From Pseudoruegeria sp. SHC-113 (GTDB lineage Bacteria > Pseudomonadota > Alphaproteobacteria > Rhodobacterales > Rhodobacteraceae), in NCBI RefSeq assembly GCF_025376885.1, contig NZ_JAHUBR010000001.1:62001-126000 (forward strand): a DNA stretch of 64,000 bases. The letters are read 5' to 3'. A program made the translations under genes and the position numbers. The stretch's first letter is position 1. Each line of letters begins with the position of its first letter. Below the pieces are notes generated by a model, which worked only from the letters and a program-made list of their open reading frames with translations, was not told the DNA's origin and ran no database searches. Shown here in pieces: positions 11,655 through 20,843 of this stretch.

Positions 11655-12500
11655 ATGTCCAAACGCCATACGCTGATGATCGGTGCCCTGTGCGCCGCCG
11701 CCCTGTCTGCCCCTGCTTTCGCCGAGGAAGTCACTGCCGAAACCGTGCTGGCCACGGTGAACGGGCAAGAGATCACGATGGGTCACATCATCGCGGCCCG
11801 CGCCACGCTGCCCGACCAGTTCCAGTCCGCCCCCGATGAGGCGCTGTTTGAAGGGCTGCTTGAGAACCTGATCCAGCAGGCCGTTCTGGCCAGCGCGCTG
11901 GAAGAAGTGCCGACCGCGATCAAGCTGGCCGGTGAGAACGCCGTGCGCAGCCTTGAAGCCGGTGCCGCGATCGACGCCGCCATCGAAGCCGGCATCACCG
12001 AAGAGATGGTGCAGGAGGCCTACGAGGCCCGCATCGCCGGGTTCGAGCCGCAACGCGAATTCAACGCGTCCCACATCCTGCTGGAAACCGAGGAAGAAGC
12101 CGCCGCCGTCAAGGAACTGCTGGAAGGCGGCGCCGATTTCGCCGAGACCGCGAAAGAGAAATCCACGGGCCCCTCCGGCCCCAATGGCGGCCAGCTGGGC
12201 TGGTTCGGCCTTGGCATGATGGTCGCCCCCTTCGAGGAGGCCGTCGTGGCGCTTGAGCCCGGCCAGATCTCCGCGCCGGTGCAGACGCAATTCGGCTGGC
12301 ACGTGATCCTGCTGAACGAAGCCCGCGACAGCCAGCCCCCCGCGCTGGACGAACTGCGCGAGGAACTCACCGCCGAGATGGAGCAGGCCGTGGCCGAGGA
12401 ATACATCGCCTCGCTCGATGGCAGCGCCACGATCGAGCGCGCGGATGTCTCCGCCATCGATCCGGCCACCATCCGCAACATCGACCTGATCAACAACTGA
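11655..12500 (+). CDS. Periplasmic parvulin-type peptidyl-prolyl isomerase
   Basis: The 281-residue exported protein starts with a signal peptide (cleavage after AFA, about residue 23). It has a SurA/PpiC-like N-terminal helical region followed by a parvulin rotamase domain at about residues 130-225. The signature NASHILLETEEEA, GPNGGQLGWFG and TQFGWHVILL blocks are present. Such proteins help fold outer-membrane and periplasmic proteins that arrive through Sec, which fits its divergent position next to secA. AGAGGAAAT precedes the ATG. argJ follows 22 bases downstream on the same strand and may be co-transcribed. Confidence 0.92.
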   Translation: MSKRHTLMIGALCAAALSAPAFAEEVTAETVLATVNGQEITMGHIIAARATLPDQFQSAPDEALFEGLLENLIQQAVLASALEEVPTAIKLAGENAVRSLEAGAAIDAAIEAGITEEMVQEAYEARIAGFEPQREFNASHILLETEEEAAAVKELLEGGADFAETAKEKSTGPSGPNGGQLGWFGLGMMVAPFEEAVVALEPGQISAPVQTQFGWHVILLNEARDSQPPALDELREELTAEMEQAVAEEYIASLDGSATIERADVSAIDPATIRNIDLINN

Positions 12501-12522
12501 TCCACCGGAGCCGCTGACCGCC

Positions 12523-13755
12523 ATGGGCACACAGAAAGAAAAAATCGTTTCTCCGCTTGCCCCGGCAGGCGGCTTCCCTGACCTGCCCCCGATCAAAGGG
12601 GCAGAGTTCGCCGCCGGTGCCGCGGGTGTCCGCTACGCGGGCCGCACCGACGTGATGCTCGCACGGCTCGCGCCGGGCACGGCGATTGCCGGCGTCTTTA
12701 CCCGCTCCGCCACCCGCGCGGCACCTGTGCTGGATTGCGAAGCCAAACTCGGCGGCGACGCCAGCGAAGGGGCCGCGATCATCGTAAACTCCGGCAACGC
12801 CAATGCGTTCACCGGCAAGAACGGGCAGGACGCGGTGGACAAGGTGACGGGCGCCGTGGCCGAGGCCCTCGGCCTTCCGCGCGCCCGCGTGTTCAGCGCC
12901 TCCACCGGCGTGATCGGCGAGCCCCTGCCCCACGCGCGCATCACCGCCAAGATCGCCGATCTGGCCGCCGCGCTCTCGCCCACCGCCCAGAAGGACGCCG
13001 CCGCCGCCATCATGACGACGGACACCTTCCCCAAGGGAGCAACGGCTTCCGTGAACGGGGTGACGATCTCGGGCTTTGCGAAGGGCTCCGGCATGATCGC
13101 GCCCGATATGGCGACGATGCTTGTCTATATCTTCGCCGACGCAAAGATCGCTCAGCCGCTGCTGCAGAAGGTGCTCTCCGAGCTCACGGACGTGACCTTC
13201 AACTGCATCACCGTTGATAGTGACACCTCCACGTCTGATGCGCTGCTGCTCTGCGCCACCGGGCAGGCCGAGGCCGAGGAGATCACCGAAGCCAATGTGG
13301 GCCCCTTCCGCGACGCGCTGCACGGCGTGATGCTGGATCTCGCCCATCAGGTGGTGCGCGACGGTGAAGGCGCGACGAAATTCGTCGAGGTCGCCGTAAC
13401 CGGCGCAGCCTCGGACGAGGACGCCCGCAAGGTGGCGCTGGCCACCGCCAACTCCCCGCTCGTGAAAACCGCGATTGCCGGTGAGGATCCCAACTGGGGC
13501 CGCGTGGTGATGGCTGTCGGCAAATCCGGCGCCAAGGCCGATCGCGATCTGCTCTCGATCCGTTTCGGCGATGTGCTGGTGGCCGAGAAGGGTTGGGTCT
13601 CGCCCAGCTACGCCGAGGCCCAGGGCGCGGCTTACATGAAGCAGCAGGATCTGGTGATCGGCGTGGATCTGGGGCTGGGTGCGGGCAAGGCCACCGTCTG
13701 GACCTGTGATCTCACGCACCGCTACATCGAGATCAACGCGGATTACCGCTCGTGA
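12523..13755 (+). CDS. argJ: Bifunctional ornithine acetyltransferase/N-acetylglutamate synthase
   Basis: The 410-residue enzyme moves the acetyl group from N-acetylornithine to glutamate in the cyclic arginine pathway; many members also make N-acetylglutamate from acetyl-CoA. The precursor self-cleaves at the conserved ATML motif (A197-T198), where T198 becomes the nucleophile of the beta chain. The surrounding GSGMIAPDM and the late DPNWGR block are also typical. The stop overlaps the start of mutT (GTGA). argG, a later step of the same pathway, is at 43.6 kb. The ribosome-binding site is weak, suggesting coupling to the upstream gene. Confidence 0.97.
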   Translation: MGTQKEKIVSPLAPAGGFPDLPPIKGAEFAAGAAGVRYAGRTDVMLARLAPGTAIAGVFTRSATRAAPVLDCEAKLGGDASEGAAIIVNSGNANAFTGKNGQDAVDKVTGAVAEALGLPRARVFSASTGVIGEPLPHARITAKIADLAAALSPTAQKDAAAAIMTTDTFPKGATASVNGVTISGFAKGSGMIAPDMATMLVYIFADAKIAQPLLQKVLSELTDVTFNCITVDSDTSTSDALLLCATGQAEAEEITEANVGPFRDALHGVMLDLAHQVVRDGEGATKFVEVAVTGAASDEDARKVALATANSPLVKTAIAGEDPNWGRVVMAVGKSGAKADRDLLSIRFGDVLVAEKGWVSPSYAEAQGAAYMKQQDLVIGVDLGLGAGKATVWTCDLTHRYIEINADYRS

Positions 13756-14150
13756 AAACGGTCCTTGTTTCGGCCGTCGCGCTCGTCGATGTCGACGGGC
13801 GCGTGCTGATCGCTCAGCGCCCGGAAGGCAAAACCATGGCCGGGCTCTGGGAGTTTCCCGGCGGCAAGGTCGAACCGGGCGAAACGCCCGAAGTCGCCCT
13901 GATCCGAGAACTGCAGGAAGAGCTGGGTATCAACACCTGGGAAAGCTGCCTCGCGCCGCTCACCTTCGCGAGCCACAGTTACGAATCATTTCACCTTCTG
14001 ATGCCGCTCTACATCTGCCGAAAGTGGGAAGGCACGGTCGTGCCCCGCGAAGGGCAGACTATTAAATGGGCCTTTGCAAAAGATCTGGCCAAATACCCGA
14101 TGCCAGCGGCCGACATCCCCCTGATCCCGATACTTCGCGACTGGTTGTGA
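13752..14150 (+). CDS. mutT: 8-oxo-dGTP diphosphatase (MutT, Nudix)
   Basis: The 132-residue Nudix hydrolase is expected to destroy 8-oxo-dGTP before it is incorporated into DNA. The Nudix box spans about residues 37-59 (GGKVEPGETP then RELQEELGI) with all catalytic glutamates. The protein is of standard MutT length. It starts with GTG overlapping the argJ stop (GTGA), so translation is probably coupled. The argJ-mutT pairing is common in this bacterial group. An inverted repeat begins 10 bases after the stop codon. Confidence 0.92.
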   Translation: MKTVLVSAVALVDVDGRVLIAQRPEGKTMAGLWEFPGGKVEPGETPEVALIRELQEELGINTWESCLAPLTFASHSYESFHLLMPLYICRKWEGTVVPREGQTIKWAFAKDLAKYPMPAADIPLIPILRDWL

Positions 14151-14160
14151 CAATTTTGCC

Positions 14161-14195
14161 CAAACTGGCCAACTGTTTGTTTTGCAACCAGTTTG
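14161..14195. repeat. 8-bp inverted repeat after mutT
   Basis: CAAACTGG (14161-14168) and CCAGTTTG (14188-14195) are perfect inverted copies 19 bases apart, in an AT-rich stretch 10 bases after the mutT stop. They could be a weak terminator or an operator for the small gene downstream. No T run follows directly. Confidence 0.4.
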
Positions 14196-14326
14196 TAAAT
14201 GTGACGCTACGGAAGTGTTTCAAGACTGTTAAAAAAGTCACCTTTCGTTGATGAAGGGTGGTGTTTTCTTAATCAGTTTCCATATAGACTTTACAGACAC
14301 CAATTTTGACTGGGGAGAAATTGGAA

Positions 14327-14464
14327 ATGATGAAAACGATCACTCTGGGCAGTTACGTGTCAGTGCAAGGGACCTTTATCCGTGCACTGAGCAACGGGAA
14401 GATCGTGGTTCGCGTTGGTTCGCGTGACTTCGAAGGATACCCGGTGGCCAGTAACGCCGCCTGA
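14327..14464 (+). CDS. Small 45-residue protein of unknown function
   Basis: This short reading frame encodes 45 residues (begins MMKTITLGSY, ends YPVASNAA). GGGGAGAA lies 9 bases before the first of two adjacent ATGs, and an AT-rich promoter-like region precedes it. A very strong intrinsic terminator starts 33 bases after its stop, so it looks like a complete single-gene unit. The composition alternates beta-type residues (SVQGTFIRAL, KIVVRVGSRDFEG) and is basic, which could suit a small beta-barrel or nucleic-acid-binding protein; that is inference. It has no signal peptide or membrane segment. It is convergent with infB. Confidence 0.7.
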   Translation: MMKTITLGSYVSVQGTFIRALSNGKIVVRVGSRDFEGYPVASNAA

Positions 14465-14496
14465 TCAAACACTCGGTCTTCGGACCAACGGAAAGA

Positions 14497-14528
14497 AAAA
14501 AGGACAGGATGAAAATCCTGTCCTTTTT
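14497..14528. terminator. Strong bidirectional intrinsic terminator
   Basis: A perfect 14-bp stem (14497-14510 with 14515-14528) is closed by a GAAA loop, with A5 on the left arm and T5 on the right, so it can work on both strands. It ends the small 14327-14464 gene on the plus strand and can back up the infB operon terminator on the minus strand. Confidence 0.92.
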
Positions 14529-14616
14529 CTTTGCGCGATTGTGAATATCTGCCAATTCCTGCCCTGATCCGTGCAGTTGCAGCATTTGCGGGCAGACAGC
14601 GGCGAAACCTCCTAAG

Positions 14617-14639
14617 AAAAAGGCCGCCCGAAGGCGGCC
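14617..14639 (-). terminator. Intrinsic terminator of the rimP-nusA-rnpM-infB operon
   Basis: On the minus strand GGCCGCC-TTCG-GGCGGCC forms a 7-bp stem capped by the very stable UUCG tetraloop and followed by five T. It lies 32 bases after the infB stop codon. Confidence 0.9.
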
Positions 14640-14671
14640 CTGTTCATGTCGCAGCTGCAAAAAGCCACAGC

Positions 14672-17194
14672 TTAGAGCGTGCGCTCGACCTCTTCGCGTT
14701 CGAAGATCTCGATCACGTCGCCCGGACGGATGTCGTCGTAGTTCTCGAAAGCCATCCCGCATTCCTGGCCGGACTGGACTTCCTTGACCTCGTCCTTGAA
14801 GCGCTTGAGCGTCTTCAGCGTGCCTTCGTGGATCACCACGTCGTCGCGCAGCAGGCGCACGCCGGCGGAGCGGCGGGCAACGCCCTCGGTCACCAGACAG
14901 CCGGCAACCTTGCCAACGCCCGTCACCTTGAAGACTTCCTTGATCGAAGCATAGCCGATGAACTTCTCGCGGATTTCAGCGGAGAGCAGGCCGGAAGCGG
15001 CTGCCTTCACGTCGTCCACCAGATCGTAGATCACCGAGTAGTAGCGGATCTCGATGCCCTTCTGGTTCGCGGTGTTGCGCGCCGAAGCATTGGCCCGGAC
15101 GTTGAAGCCGAAGACCGGCGCGCCGGAGGCTTCCGCAAGGCCGATGTCGGATTCGGTGATCGCGCCCACACCGGAGTGCAGCACGCGCACGCGCACCTCG
15201 TCGTTGCCGATCTTTTCCATCGCCTGAACGATAGCCTCGGCAGAGCCCTGCACGTCGGCCTTCACCAGAATCGGCAGCTCGGCCATGTTCTGATCTTCTT
15301 TGGCCTTCGCCATCAGCTGTTCCAGCGTCGTCGCAGCACCGGCAGCAGCGCGTTTGTCCTTCGCGGCCTGCTCACGGTATTCGGCGATCTCGCGGGCCTG
15401 TGCCTCGGTGTCGACGACGTTCAGAACGTCACCTGCTTCCGGCGTGCCGTTCAGGCCCAGCACCTCGACGGGCACGGACGGCCCGGCCTCTTCGACGCGG
15501 TCGCCCTTGTCGTTGATCAGCGCGCGAACCTTGCCCCACTGCTCGCCGACGACGAAGATGTCGCCCTGGCGCAGGGTGCCGTTCTGAACCAGCACGGTCG
15601 CGACGGGACCGCGGCCCACGTCCAGCTGGGCTTCGATCACGGCACCGGACGCGGCGCGTTTCGGGTTGGCCTTCAGCTCAAGGATCTCGGCCTGAAGCGC
15701 GATGGCTTCGAGCAGTTCGTCGAGGCCCTGACCGGTCAGCGCGGAGACTTCAACGTCCTGCACTTCACCCGACATGGCTTCCACGACAACCTCATGCTGC
15801 AGCAGTTCGGTGCGCACGCGCATCGCGTCCGCCTGCGGCTTGTCGCATTTGTTGATCGCCACGATCATCGGCACACCCGCCGCTTTCGCGTGGTTGATGG
15901 CCTCGATCGTCTGCGGCATCACGGAGTCATCCGCAGCCACAACGAGCACCACAATGTCCGTCACCTGCGCGCCACGGGCGCGCATCGAGGTGAAGGCGGC
16001 GTGGCCCGGAGTGTCGAGGAACGTCAGCACGGAGCCGGAGTCCGTCGTCACCTGGTAGGCGCCGATGTGCTGGGTGATGCCGCCGGCTTCGCCAGCCACC
16101 ACTTTCGCATCGCGGATCGCGTCCAGAAGCGAGGTCTTGCCGTGGTCCACGTGGCCCATGATGGTGATGACCGGCGGACGATCGACGAGATCCTCTTCCT
16201 TGTCCTCGACCGTATCGATCACGTCTTCCACGTCAGCATCGGACACCCGGACCATCTTGTGGCCGAATTCCTCGATGATCAGCTCCGCGGTGTCGGCGTC
16301 GATCGGCTGGTTCTGGTTGACCATCATGCCCATTTTCATGAGCTCTTTCACCACGTCAGCCACGCGCTCGGCCATACGGTTGGCTAGCTCGGAGACGACG
16401 ATCGTCTCGGGCAGCTGCACCTCGCGGATCACCTTTTCACGCTCTTGCGAACCGCCCATCGCCTTCTGGCGGGCGCGTTCCTGCTTGCGGCGCATTGCCG
16501 CCACGGAGCGCTGGCGGCCATCGCCACCAGAGAGCGCCTGGTTCAGCGTCAGCTTGCCGGAGCGGCGGCCATCGTCGCGGCCCCCTTTGCGTGCCGGGCG
16601 ATCGCCCTTGGCGTCACGGTCGGGCTTGCGATCACCACCGGCCGGCTTGCCGCCACCACGCGGGCCGCTGCTGGCCTCTTGGCCGGGCTCGGTGGCCGCG
16701 GCGGCAGAGGCTGCTGCGCGTTGTTCCTTGGCGCGGGCCGCATCGGCGGCTTCGCGTTTCTTGGCCTCGGCTTCTTCCTTGGCCTTGCGCTCTTCTTCCT
16801 CGGCACGCTGGCGGGCACGCTCTTCGCGCTCCTGCTCTTCGCGTTCCTTGGCTTCCTGCTCGGCCCGGCGGCGCTCCCGCTCGGCGGCGCGCTCTTCCTC
16901 TTCGGCCTTGCGGCGCTCTTCATCCTCGGCCTCGCGGGCCTTGGCAAGCTGAAGCGCCTTCATGCGGCGCTGCAGTTCGGCCTCGGAAATCCCGGCCGGA
17001 CGTTTGGAGGCATCGCCACCCGGCGTGCCGCCGCCAGCAGACTTCGTGGCGCCGGGCTTGGGCACCACAACGCGCTTGCGCTTGGTTTCCACGACCACGT
17101 TCTTCGTGCGGCCATGGGAAAAGCTCTGTTTCACATTGCCCGAACGCGGCCCGCCACGCAGGCCAAGTGTCTTTTTGCCGTCGCTATCGCTCAT
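14672..17194 (-). CDS. infB: Translation initiation factor IF-2
   Basis: This 840-residue GTPase brings formyl-Met-tRNA to the 30S subunit. The N-terminal third (about residues 60-250) is a charged, Glu/Arg/Lys/Ala-rich low-complexity region typical of alphaproteobacterial IF-2. The G domain begins near residue 345 with [12 protein letters not shown], followed by DTPGHAAF and NKCDKP. Domains II-IV complete the protein, ending in the C1/C2 region that holds initiator tRNA. Its ATG overlaps the rnpM stop (ATGA). It is the last gene of the rimP-nusA-rnpM-infB operon and is followed by a UUCG-capped terminator. Confidence 0.99.
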   Translation of the reverse strand: MSDSDGKKTLGLRGGPRSGNVKQSFSHGRTKNVVVETKRKRVVVPKPGATKSAGGGTPGGDASKRPAGISEAELQRRMKALQLAKAREAEDEERRKAEEEERAAERERRRAEQEAKEREEQEREERARQRAEEEERKAKEEAEAKKREAADAARAKEQRAAASAAAATEPGQEASSGPRGGGKPAGGDRKPDRDAKGDRPARKGGRDDGRRSGKLTLNQALSGGDGRQRSVAAMRRKQERARQKAMGGSQEREKVIREVQLPETIVVSELANRMAERVADVVKELMKMGMMVNQNQPIDADTAELIIEEFGHKMVRVSDADVEDVIDTVEDKEEDLVDRPPVITIMGHVDHGKTSLLDAIRDAKVVAGEAGGITQHIGAYQVTTDSGSVLTFLDTPGHAAFTSMRARGAQVTDIVVLVVAADDSVMPQTIEAINHAKAAGVPMIVAINKCDKPQADAMRVRTELLQHEVVVEAMSGEVQDVEVSALTGQGLDELLEAIALQAEILELKANPKRAASGAVIEAQLDVGRGPVATVLVQNGTLRQGDIFVVGEQWGKVRALINDKGDRVEEAGPSVPVEVLGLNGTPEAGDVLNVVDTEAQAREIAEYREQAAKDKRAAAGAATTLEQLMAKAKEDQNMAELPILVKADVQGSAEAIVQAMEKIGNDEVRVRVLHSGVGAITESDIGLAEASGAPVFGFNVRANASARNTANQKGIEIRYYSVIYDLVDDVKAAASGLLSAEIREKFIGYASIKEVFKVTGVGKVAGCLVTEGVARRSAGVRLLRDDVVIHEGTLKTLKRFKDEVKEVQSGQECGMAFENYDDIRPGDVIEIFEREEVERTL

Positions 17195-17823
17195 GTGGTC
17201 TTCGTACCCTTTCCGGTGGACGTTCCACCGTTCTTATCGCGCAAACCCGTAAGTTTCGTGGCTTCCTCTACAACACGTGTCGTGAGTCCACCAGCCGCGA
17301 GCGCGCCATGTATCACATTTTCCCGTCCGAAAGCCAAACCCAATTCCGACGCGCTCAAAACGTCGATATAGGCCCCTTTTCCGGGCGGCGGGCGCAGCTT
17401 GGACTTGCCACGCTCCGACCCATCATTTGCCTGGATCAGCACGGCCCCACGGCCCGACACGATCCAGTCCTTCACCTTCTCAAAGCCCGTCACCGCGAGC
17501 CCTGCCTTGCGCGCCAGCGAGATCAGATCGACCACCCGTCGCGCCAGAAGCGCCTCGACGTGATCGGCCAGCCCCTCGGGCACGGCGACCTGCTGCCGGG
17601 CAGCGCGGCTGAACAGCTTCTTCTTCGCCGCCAGCTCCAGCGCCGCACGATCGGCCGAGACCCAAAGCCCCCGGCCCGGCAGCTTTTCCGCCAGATCGGG
17701 CACCACGGTGCCATCGGGGCCGACGACGAAGCGGATCAGGCCCGCTTTCGGCGCCACCTCACCGGTGGCGATGCACCGACGTTCGGGCTCTCCCCGATCC
17801 TTGTCCCGGCCACCCCGTGACAT
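17191..17823 (-). CDS. rnpM: YlxR/RnpM-L7Ae-like fusion RNA-binding protein
   Basis: The 210-residue protein joins two RNA-binding modules. Residues about 12-85 are a YlxR (DUF448) domain with RRCIATGEV and PGRGLWV. About 95-190 is an L7Ae/L30e-like domain ([18 protein letters not shown]). Lone YlxR/RnpM proteins in Gram-positives bind and modulate RNase P, but that role has not been shown for this fusion here. The gene sits between nusA (26-base gap) and infB (4-base overlap), its classic position. The symbol follows the N-terminal domain. Confidence 0.85.
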   Translation of the reverse strand: MSRGGRDKDRGEPERRCIATGEVAPKAGLIRFVVGPDGTVVPDLAEKLPGRGLWVSADRAALELAAKKKLFSRAARQQVAVPEGLADHVEALLARRVVDLISLARKAGLAVTGFEKVKDWIVSGRGAVLIQANDGSERGKSKLRPPPGKGAYIDVLSASELGLAFGRENVIHGALAAGGLTTRVVEEATKLTGLRDKNGGTSTGKGTKTT

Positions 17824-17849
17824 CTGCCCGCGCCCAGCGAGGCCTGAGA

Positions 17850-19481
17850 TCAGGCCTCGTCCTCCGTGGTGGTGTCTTCACCCTCGGCGAGCTCGGCTTC
17901 TTCCTCTTCGTCGGTTTCCAGATCCGCCGGATCGACCCAGCCAAGCTGGATACGCGCCGTCATCACGAGGGTCTGGGCTTCTTCGAGGCTGACGTCGAAC
18001 TTTTCGAGAATGCCGTCATCCTTGACGCGCTGCCCGTCCACGGTCGTCCAGCCACCGGCCAGCTCCCAATCCGCGCAGGTGGCGAAATCGTCGAGCGATT
18101 TCACACCGTCTTCGGCGAGCGCCTGAATCATCTGGGGGGTCAGCCCGTCAAATTCAACCAGGCTGTCTTCGACGCCCAGTTCACGGGCGCGTTCCAGCGC
18201 CTTACGGTTCTGCTCTTCAAGGTAGTCGCGGGCACGGGCCTGCAGCTCTTCGGCGGTACCTTCGTCCACACCGTCGATCACGAGCAGTTCGTCCTGCTCG
18301 ACGTAGGCCACCTCTTCGAGGTTGGTGAAGCCTTCAGACACCAGAAGCTGGGCGAAGAATTCGTCCAGATCCAGCGTGTCCATGAACAGCTTGGTGCGTT
18401 CTTCGAACTCGGCCTGACGGCGGGCCGATTCCTCGGCTTCGGTCATGATGTCGATATCGAGGTTCGTCAGCTGGCTGGCGAGGCGCACGTTCTGGCCCCG
18501 GCGGCCAATGGCGAGCGAAAGCTGCTCATCCGGCACCACGACTTCGATCTTCCCAGCATCCTCATCCAGCACCACTTTCGACACTTCGGCCGGCTGCAGC
18601 GCGTTCACGAGGAAGGTCGGCGCGTCTTCGTTCCACGGGATAATATCGATCTTCTCGCCCTGCAGCTCGTTCACCACGGCCTGCACGCGGGAGCCGCGCA
18701 TACCCACACAGGCACCCACCGGATCGATGGAGCCATCGTAGGAGATGACAGCGATCTTGGCGCGGGAGCCGGGATCACGGGCCACGGCCTTGATCTCGAT
18801 AATGCCGTCATAAATTTCCGGCACTTCCATCTTGAACAGCTCGGCCATGAATTCCGGCGCGGTGCGGGAGAGGAAGATCTGCGGGCCACGCACTTCGCGG
18901 CGCACATCCTTGATGTAGCAGCGGATGCGATCGTTCGGGCGGTAGCTTTCGCGGCCGATCTTCTCGTTGCGGCGCAGCACGGCTTCGCCGCGGCCCACGT
19001 CCACGATCACGTTGCCGTATTCTTCGCGTTTCACGAGGCCATTGATAATGGTGCCGGCGCGATCCTTGAATTCTTCGTACTGACGATCCCGCTCCGCTTC
19101 GCGCACCTTCTGCAGGATCACCTGCTTGGCGCTCTGGGCGGCGATGCGGCCCAGTTCCACCGGCGGCACCTCGTCGCGCAGCTCGTCACCGATCTGCGGG
19201 TCGGCCATGTATTGCTTGGCCTGCTCGACGGTCAGCTCTGCCTGGTAGTTCTCCAGCTCTTCATCGGCCACCACCGTGCGCACACGGGTGAAGGTCGCCT
19301 TGCCCGTCTTGCGGTCGATGGAGACACGGATGTCCATCTCGGCGCCGTAGCGGGATTTGGCGGCGCGGGCGAGGGATTCCTCCATGGCTTCGACAACGAG
19401 GCCCGGATCGATCATCTTCTCGCGCGCAACGGCCTCGGCCGTCTGAAGCAGCTCGAGCTGGTTTGCAGAGGTAATTGCCAT
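17850..19481 (-). CDS. nusA: Transcription termination/antitermination factor NusA
   Basis: The 543-residue protein binds RNA polymerase and controls pausing, termination and rRNA antitermination. It has the N-terminal polymerase-binding domain (1-125), S1 domain (about 130-200), two KH domains (about 230-345, with [11 protein letters not shown] and IGRRGQNVR) and an acidic C-terminal repeat region (about 350-510). I chose the ATG at 19481 because GAGGAGGAG ends 5 bases before it. A GTG two codons upstream overlaps the rimP stop. NusA affects termination, so it could act on the terminator in its own operon leader. Confidence 0.98.
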   Translation of the reverse strand: MAITSANQLELLQTAEAVAREKMIDPGLVVEAMEESLARAAKSRYGAEMDIRVSIDRKTGKATFTRVRTVVADEELENYQAELTVEQAKQYMADPQIGDELRDEVPPVELGRIAAQSAKQVILQKVREAERDRQYEEFKDRAGTIINGLVKREEYGNVIVDVGRGEAVLRRNEKIGRESYRPNDRIRCYIKDVRREVRGPQIFLSRTAPEFMAELFKMEVPEIYDGIIEIKAVARDPGSRAKIAVISYDGSIDPVGACVGMRGSRVQAVVNELQGEKIDIIPWNEDAPTFLVNALQPAEVSKVVLDEDAGKIEVVVPDEQLSLAIGRRGQNVRLASQLTNLDIDIMTEAEESARRQAEFEERTKLFMDTLDLDEFFAQLLVSEGFTNLEEVAYVEQDELLVIDGVDEGTAEELQARARDYLEEQNRKALERARELGVEDSLVEFDGLTPQMIQALAEDGVKSLDDFATCADWELAGGWTTVDGQRVKDDGILEKFDVSLEEAQTLVMTARIQLGWVDPADLETDEEEEAELAEGEDTTTEDEA

Positions 19482-19483
19482 AT

Positions 19484-20077
19484 TCACTCCTCCTCGGAAG
19501 CGGTGTCTTCGTCTTCTGTTTCGATCTCGTCGAACTGGCTTTCGTCGACGATTCCAGCGTCTTTGCGCTGGCGCAGCATTTCATTGATCAGCTCATCGGT
19601 GAGCACGAGCTTGGCGTCAGACAGCCACTCGAAGGTCAGCCCGATGATCACGTCTTCGCCGTTGTTGTCGATCTCGATCAGCACCTCGCCATCCTCGGTG
19701 CCCTTGAGGATGCCTTTGAAACGCTTGCGGCCGTCGATCAGCTCGCTCGTCTCGATCTTGGCCTCATAGCCCTCGAAGGTGTCGAAATCCTTCAGCCGGG
19801 TCAGGGGGCGGTCGATGCCGGGGCTCGAGACTTCCAGCGTGTAGTTGTCAGCGATCGGATCTTCCACGTCCAGAATGGCGCTCACGGCCGTGGAGATCTT
19901 CGCGCAATCGTCCACTTCGATACCGCCTTCGGGGCGCTCGGCCATGATCTGCAGCGTCGAGGTCTTGCCGCTCATCAGGCGGATCCGCACGAGCTCGTAG
20001 CCCAGATCCTCGATCACGGGCTGGACGATCTCTGCAAGGCGCCGATCAATGGCGGCTTTGGCGATCAGGTCAGACAA
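19484..20077 (-). CDS. rimP: Ribosome maturation factor RimP
   Basis: This 197-residue protein assists late assembly of the 30S subunit. The N-terminal alpha/beta domain includes [12 protein letters not shown], the middle block has [11 protein letters not shown], and the C-terminal domain is SH3-like with an acidic tail. The start is taken as the TTG at 20077: GGAG lies 6 bases upstream and [15 protein letters not shown] is the family's usual beginning. The longer frame to an ATG at 20167 would run through a terminator hairpin and begin inside the -10 box. It is the first gene of the nusA operon; its stop is followed by the nusA start within 5 bases. Confidence 0.95.
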   Translation of the reverse strand: MSDLIAKAAIDRRLAEIVQPVIEDLGYELVRIRLMSGKTSTLQIMAERPEGGIEVDDCAKISTAVSAILDVEDPIADNYTLEVSSPGIDRPLTRLKDFDTFEGYEAKIETSELIDGRKRFKGILKGTEDGEVLIEIDNNGEDVIIGLTFEWLSDAKLVLTDELINEMLRQRKDAGIVDESQFDEIETEDEDTASEEE

Positions 20078-20092
20078 GGGTGTCTCCAAAAC

Positions 20093-20116
20093 AAAAAAGC
20101 GGGCTCGCGGCCCGCT
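20093..20116 (-). terminator. Leader terminator (attenuator candidate) before rimP
   Basis: On the minus strand AGCGGGC-CGCGA-GCCCGCT is followed at once by six T, a textbook intrinsic terminator. It ends only 5 bases before the GGAG of rimP and lies inside the leader made from the promoter at 20165-20193. A second, weaker hairpin (20126-20151) lies just upstream. Every transcript of the operon has to pass this site. Confidence 0.85.
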
Positions 20117-20125
20117 GAATTTTCC

Positions 20126-20151
20126 GGTGGGGCTGGCCGAGGCCAACCACC
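20126..20151 (-). promoter_or_regulatory. Upstream hairpin in the rimP leader
   Basis: GGTGG and CCACC close an inner TGGC/GCCA pairing, giving an interrupted stem directly upstream of the leader terminator. With the terminator it forms a two-hairpin leader of about 80 nucleotides. I see no obvious alternative antiterminator pairing by eye. Confidence 0.55.
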
Positions 20152-20164
20152 GCTGTTGGAGGTG

Positions 20165-20193
20165 CATATACGGGCTTGGAGGTGAGTCTGCAA
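20165..20193 (-). promoter_or_regulatory. Promoter of the rimP-nusA-rnpM-infB operon
   Basis: On the minus strand TTGCAG (20188-20193) and TATATG (20165-20170) are exactly 17 bases apart, each matching 4 of 6 consensus positions. The predicted start near 20158 gives a leader of about 80 nucleotides containing two hairpins. The AT-rich inserted segment begins about 24 bases upstream of the -35. Confidence 0.65.
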
Positions 20194-20216
20194 GGGGCTT
20201 CTAACTGCCTCCCTGT

Positions 20217-20229
20217 AGGTCACCAACTG
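20217..20229 (+). repeat. Left imperfect inverted repeat of the AT-rich segment
   Basis: AGGTCACCAACTG here resembles, in inverted orientation, AGGTGACCCAACTG read on the minus strand at 21089-21102. It overlaps the stop codon of the NYN gene and coincides with the change from GC-rich to AT-rich sequence. The match is 12 positions with one substitution and one gap, so chance is possible. Confidence 0.35.
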
Positions 20230-20843
20230 TTGGGTTTTACGATCCTAGAGCCACCGCGACCACGTACGGTTTCCGGAAACTGAGAACGTTGAAGCATCCC
20301 ATCCGAAACGTGCCGTACTGAATCTGCAAAGGACCTGAGTCTTTTACTAGGCGCTCCGCCATCAAGCCACGCGACAACAATTTTCTTCCCCAGCTCCTGC
20401 TTTACCATTCTAATCGGCTCAAGGAGATCGGTGTCTTGCGAAAATATGAGAGCTAGATCGTAGCTGTCACAAAATGCATCCATTAATAGGTAAGATGCTA
20501 AGTTTACGTCACTACCCTTCTCTTCCGTGTCATGAACTGTAACAAATGTAGCTGGATCAGAGACAAGGGGTCTTGTTATTTTCTTAGGAAGAAACTTTCC
20601 CTTATGTATTGAAAGCTCTGGGATTGTTTTCAAAGCTCTAAAGTACGTAGCCTGCCTTGTAGGCGCATCAGGATCACCTGATCGACTTGAAACATCTGCC
20701 GTAAAGTACCTTATTCCTTCAACCACATCATCCGACTGAACTAGCTCTTGAGAAAGAAGCCTAAGGTTGACCCATTTGTAATTTGATGAGCGTAGTCTTC
20801 GATAGTAGAAATTGAATCCGTCTACATACACACGTACGCGCAT
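20220..20843 (-). CDS. NYN-domain (LabA/DUF88-like) predicted ribonuclease
   Basis: The 207-residue protein has the PIN-like NYN fold. It opens with YVDGFNFYY (D8), followed by EKGSDVNLAS (D112) and SQDTDL (D137, D139), the acidic set expected to bind metal. The family is thought to cleave RNA; its natural target here is unknown. An in-frame stop lies two codons before the ATG, so the start is fixed. The gene is strikingly AT-rich: about 43% GC in 20401-20460, against about 73% in 21241-21300 by hand count. This suggests recent acquisition. No partner gene (antitoxin, helicase, methylase) is adjacent. Confidence 0.82.
   Translation of the reverse strand: MRVRVYVDGFNFYYRRLRSSNYKWVNLRLLSQELVQSDDVVEGIRYFTADVSSRSGDPDAPTRQATYFRALKTIPELSIHKGKFLPKKITRPLVSDPATFVTVHDTEEKGSDVNLASYLLMDAFCDSYDLALIFSQDTDLLEPIRMVKQELGKKIVVAWLDGGAPSKRLRSFADSVRHVSDGMLQRSQFPETVRGRGGSRIVKPNSW

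Noticed and set aside
17817-19769. Long plus-strand frame opposite nusA and rimP
   Set aside because: Antisense shadow of well-conserved genes with no family resemblance of its own.
20220-20843. NYN gene as part of a toxin-antitoxin or anti-phage system
   Set aside because: No partner gene is adjacent. A single NYN gene is not enough to claim a defence system.
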